Source of the DNA: Streptomyces sp. NRRL S-244
Lineage (GTDB): Bacteria > Actinomycetota > Actinomycetes > Streptomycetales > Streptomycetaceae
DNA: 64,000 nt
NCBI RefSeq assembly: GCF_000717915.1
Contig: NZ_JOCX01000028.1
Coordinates: 5,709 to 69,708, forward strand
Reading direction: 5' to 3'
The notes beneath the pieces were generated by a model. It was given only the letters and a program-made list of their open reading frames with translations. It made no database searches and had not been told where the DNA came from. Below, piece by piece: positions 63,802 through 64,000 of this stretch. A program made the position numbers and the translations under genes. Numbering within the stretch: the first letter of the stretch is position 1; each line of letters starts with the position of its first letter.

Positions 63802-64000
63802 GGTGCATCACCTCCAGGGGGTCACCCTGCCTCCAGGGTGCGCCCGGGGCGCCGCGAACGCGAGCGGGGGCTCCGGGGGGGGGCAGGGTTCCGGTCGCCC
63901 GGGGTCGGTGAAGGGTCCGGGGGCGTCCCGTCAGTCCACTGTCCTTCCGTGTCGGGCCGGTCCGTCAAGGGCGCTCCCTGCGGTCGCGTCGCTTCGCGAT

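Overview
The window is a high-GC actinobacterial chromosome segment, almost certainly Streptomyces. The evidence is GC-rich third codon positions, frequent GTG starts, 4-bp ATGA/GTGA gene overlaps, and typical families: DUF397, XRE-DUF5753 and HATPase regulators, DUF3558 lipoproteins, DUF2637, and the futalosine menaquinone route. I saw no rRNA, tRNA or CRISPR array. All calls come from reading the sequence; no searches were run.

Left part (1-18.3 kb) is accessory. A secreted DNRLRE-type protein running off the left edge is divergent from a 2251-residue RHS/YD-repeat polymorphic toxin with a HINT pretoxin domain and a short toxin tip, followed by a candidate immunity gene. Next come a decayed tyrosine integrase, a frameshifted stress-type gene and a small secreted protein cut by a late stop codon. 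A Streptomyces regulatory trio (anti-sigma-like ATPase, XRE-DUF5753, DUF397 with an internal duplication) follows, then a Tat lipoprotein. A three-gene operon looks like a type VII-type effector cassette: small partner, WXG-like protein with a lysozyme-like C-terminus, membrane protein. The last item is a two-gene operon in which one protein ends, and the next begins, with the same Q-N-x-A-Y-x-G-G-x-Q-N-I-T-x-G-G motif, the layout expected of prion-like signalling partners.

Middle part (18.4-47 kb) is mostly core metabolism. It holds a dicarboxylate symporter, the late menaquinone (futalosine) genes mqnE, ubiX-like, mqnP and mqnL with an Lrp regulator and a rhomboid protease, and the cytochrome c maturation set tlpA-ccdA-resB-resC next to hemL and a histidine phosphatase. 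It also has a MarR/cupin pair over a long palindrome, a serine hydrolase, a covalent-flavin-type oxidase, a TehA-like transporter, a DsbB-like protein behind a 53-residue membrane protein, and a quinone oxidoreductase/HxlR divergon.

Right part (47-64 kb) carries a YnfA-like protein, SDR, metallo-beta-lactamase, rtcB, two DUF3558 lipoproteins, DUF2637, class I lysS, argS and a DUF3995/ECF sigma/SRPBCC operon. A second type VII-type effector (toxin-44-like C-terminus) with a membrane partner follows. The edge holds a decayed HATPase/DUF397 module around a perfect 30-bp palindrome, then a DUF1876 gene. Perfect hairpins mark several transcription ends.
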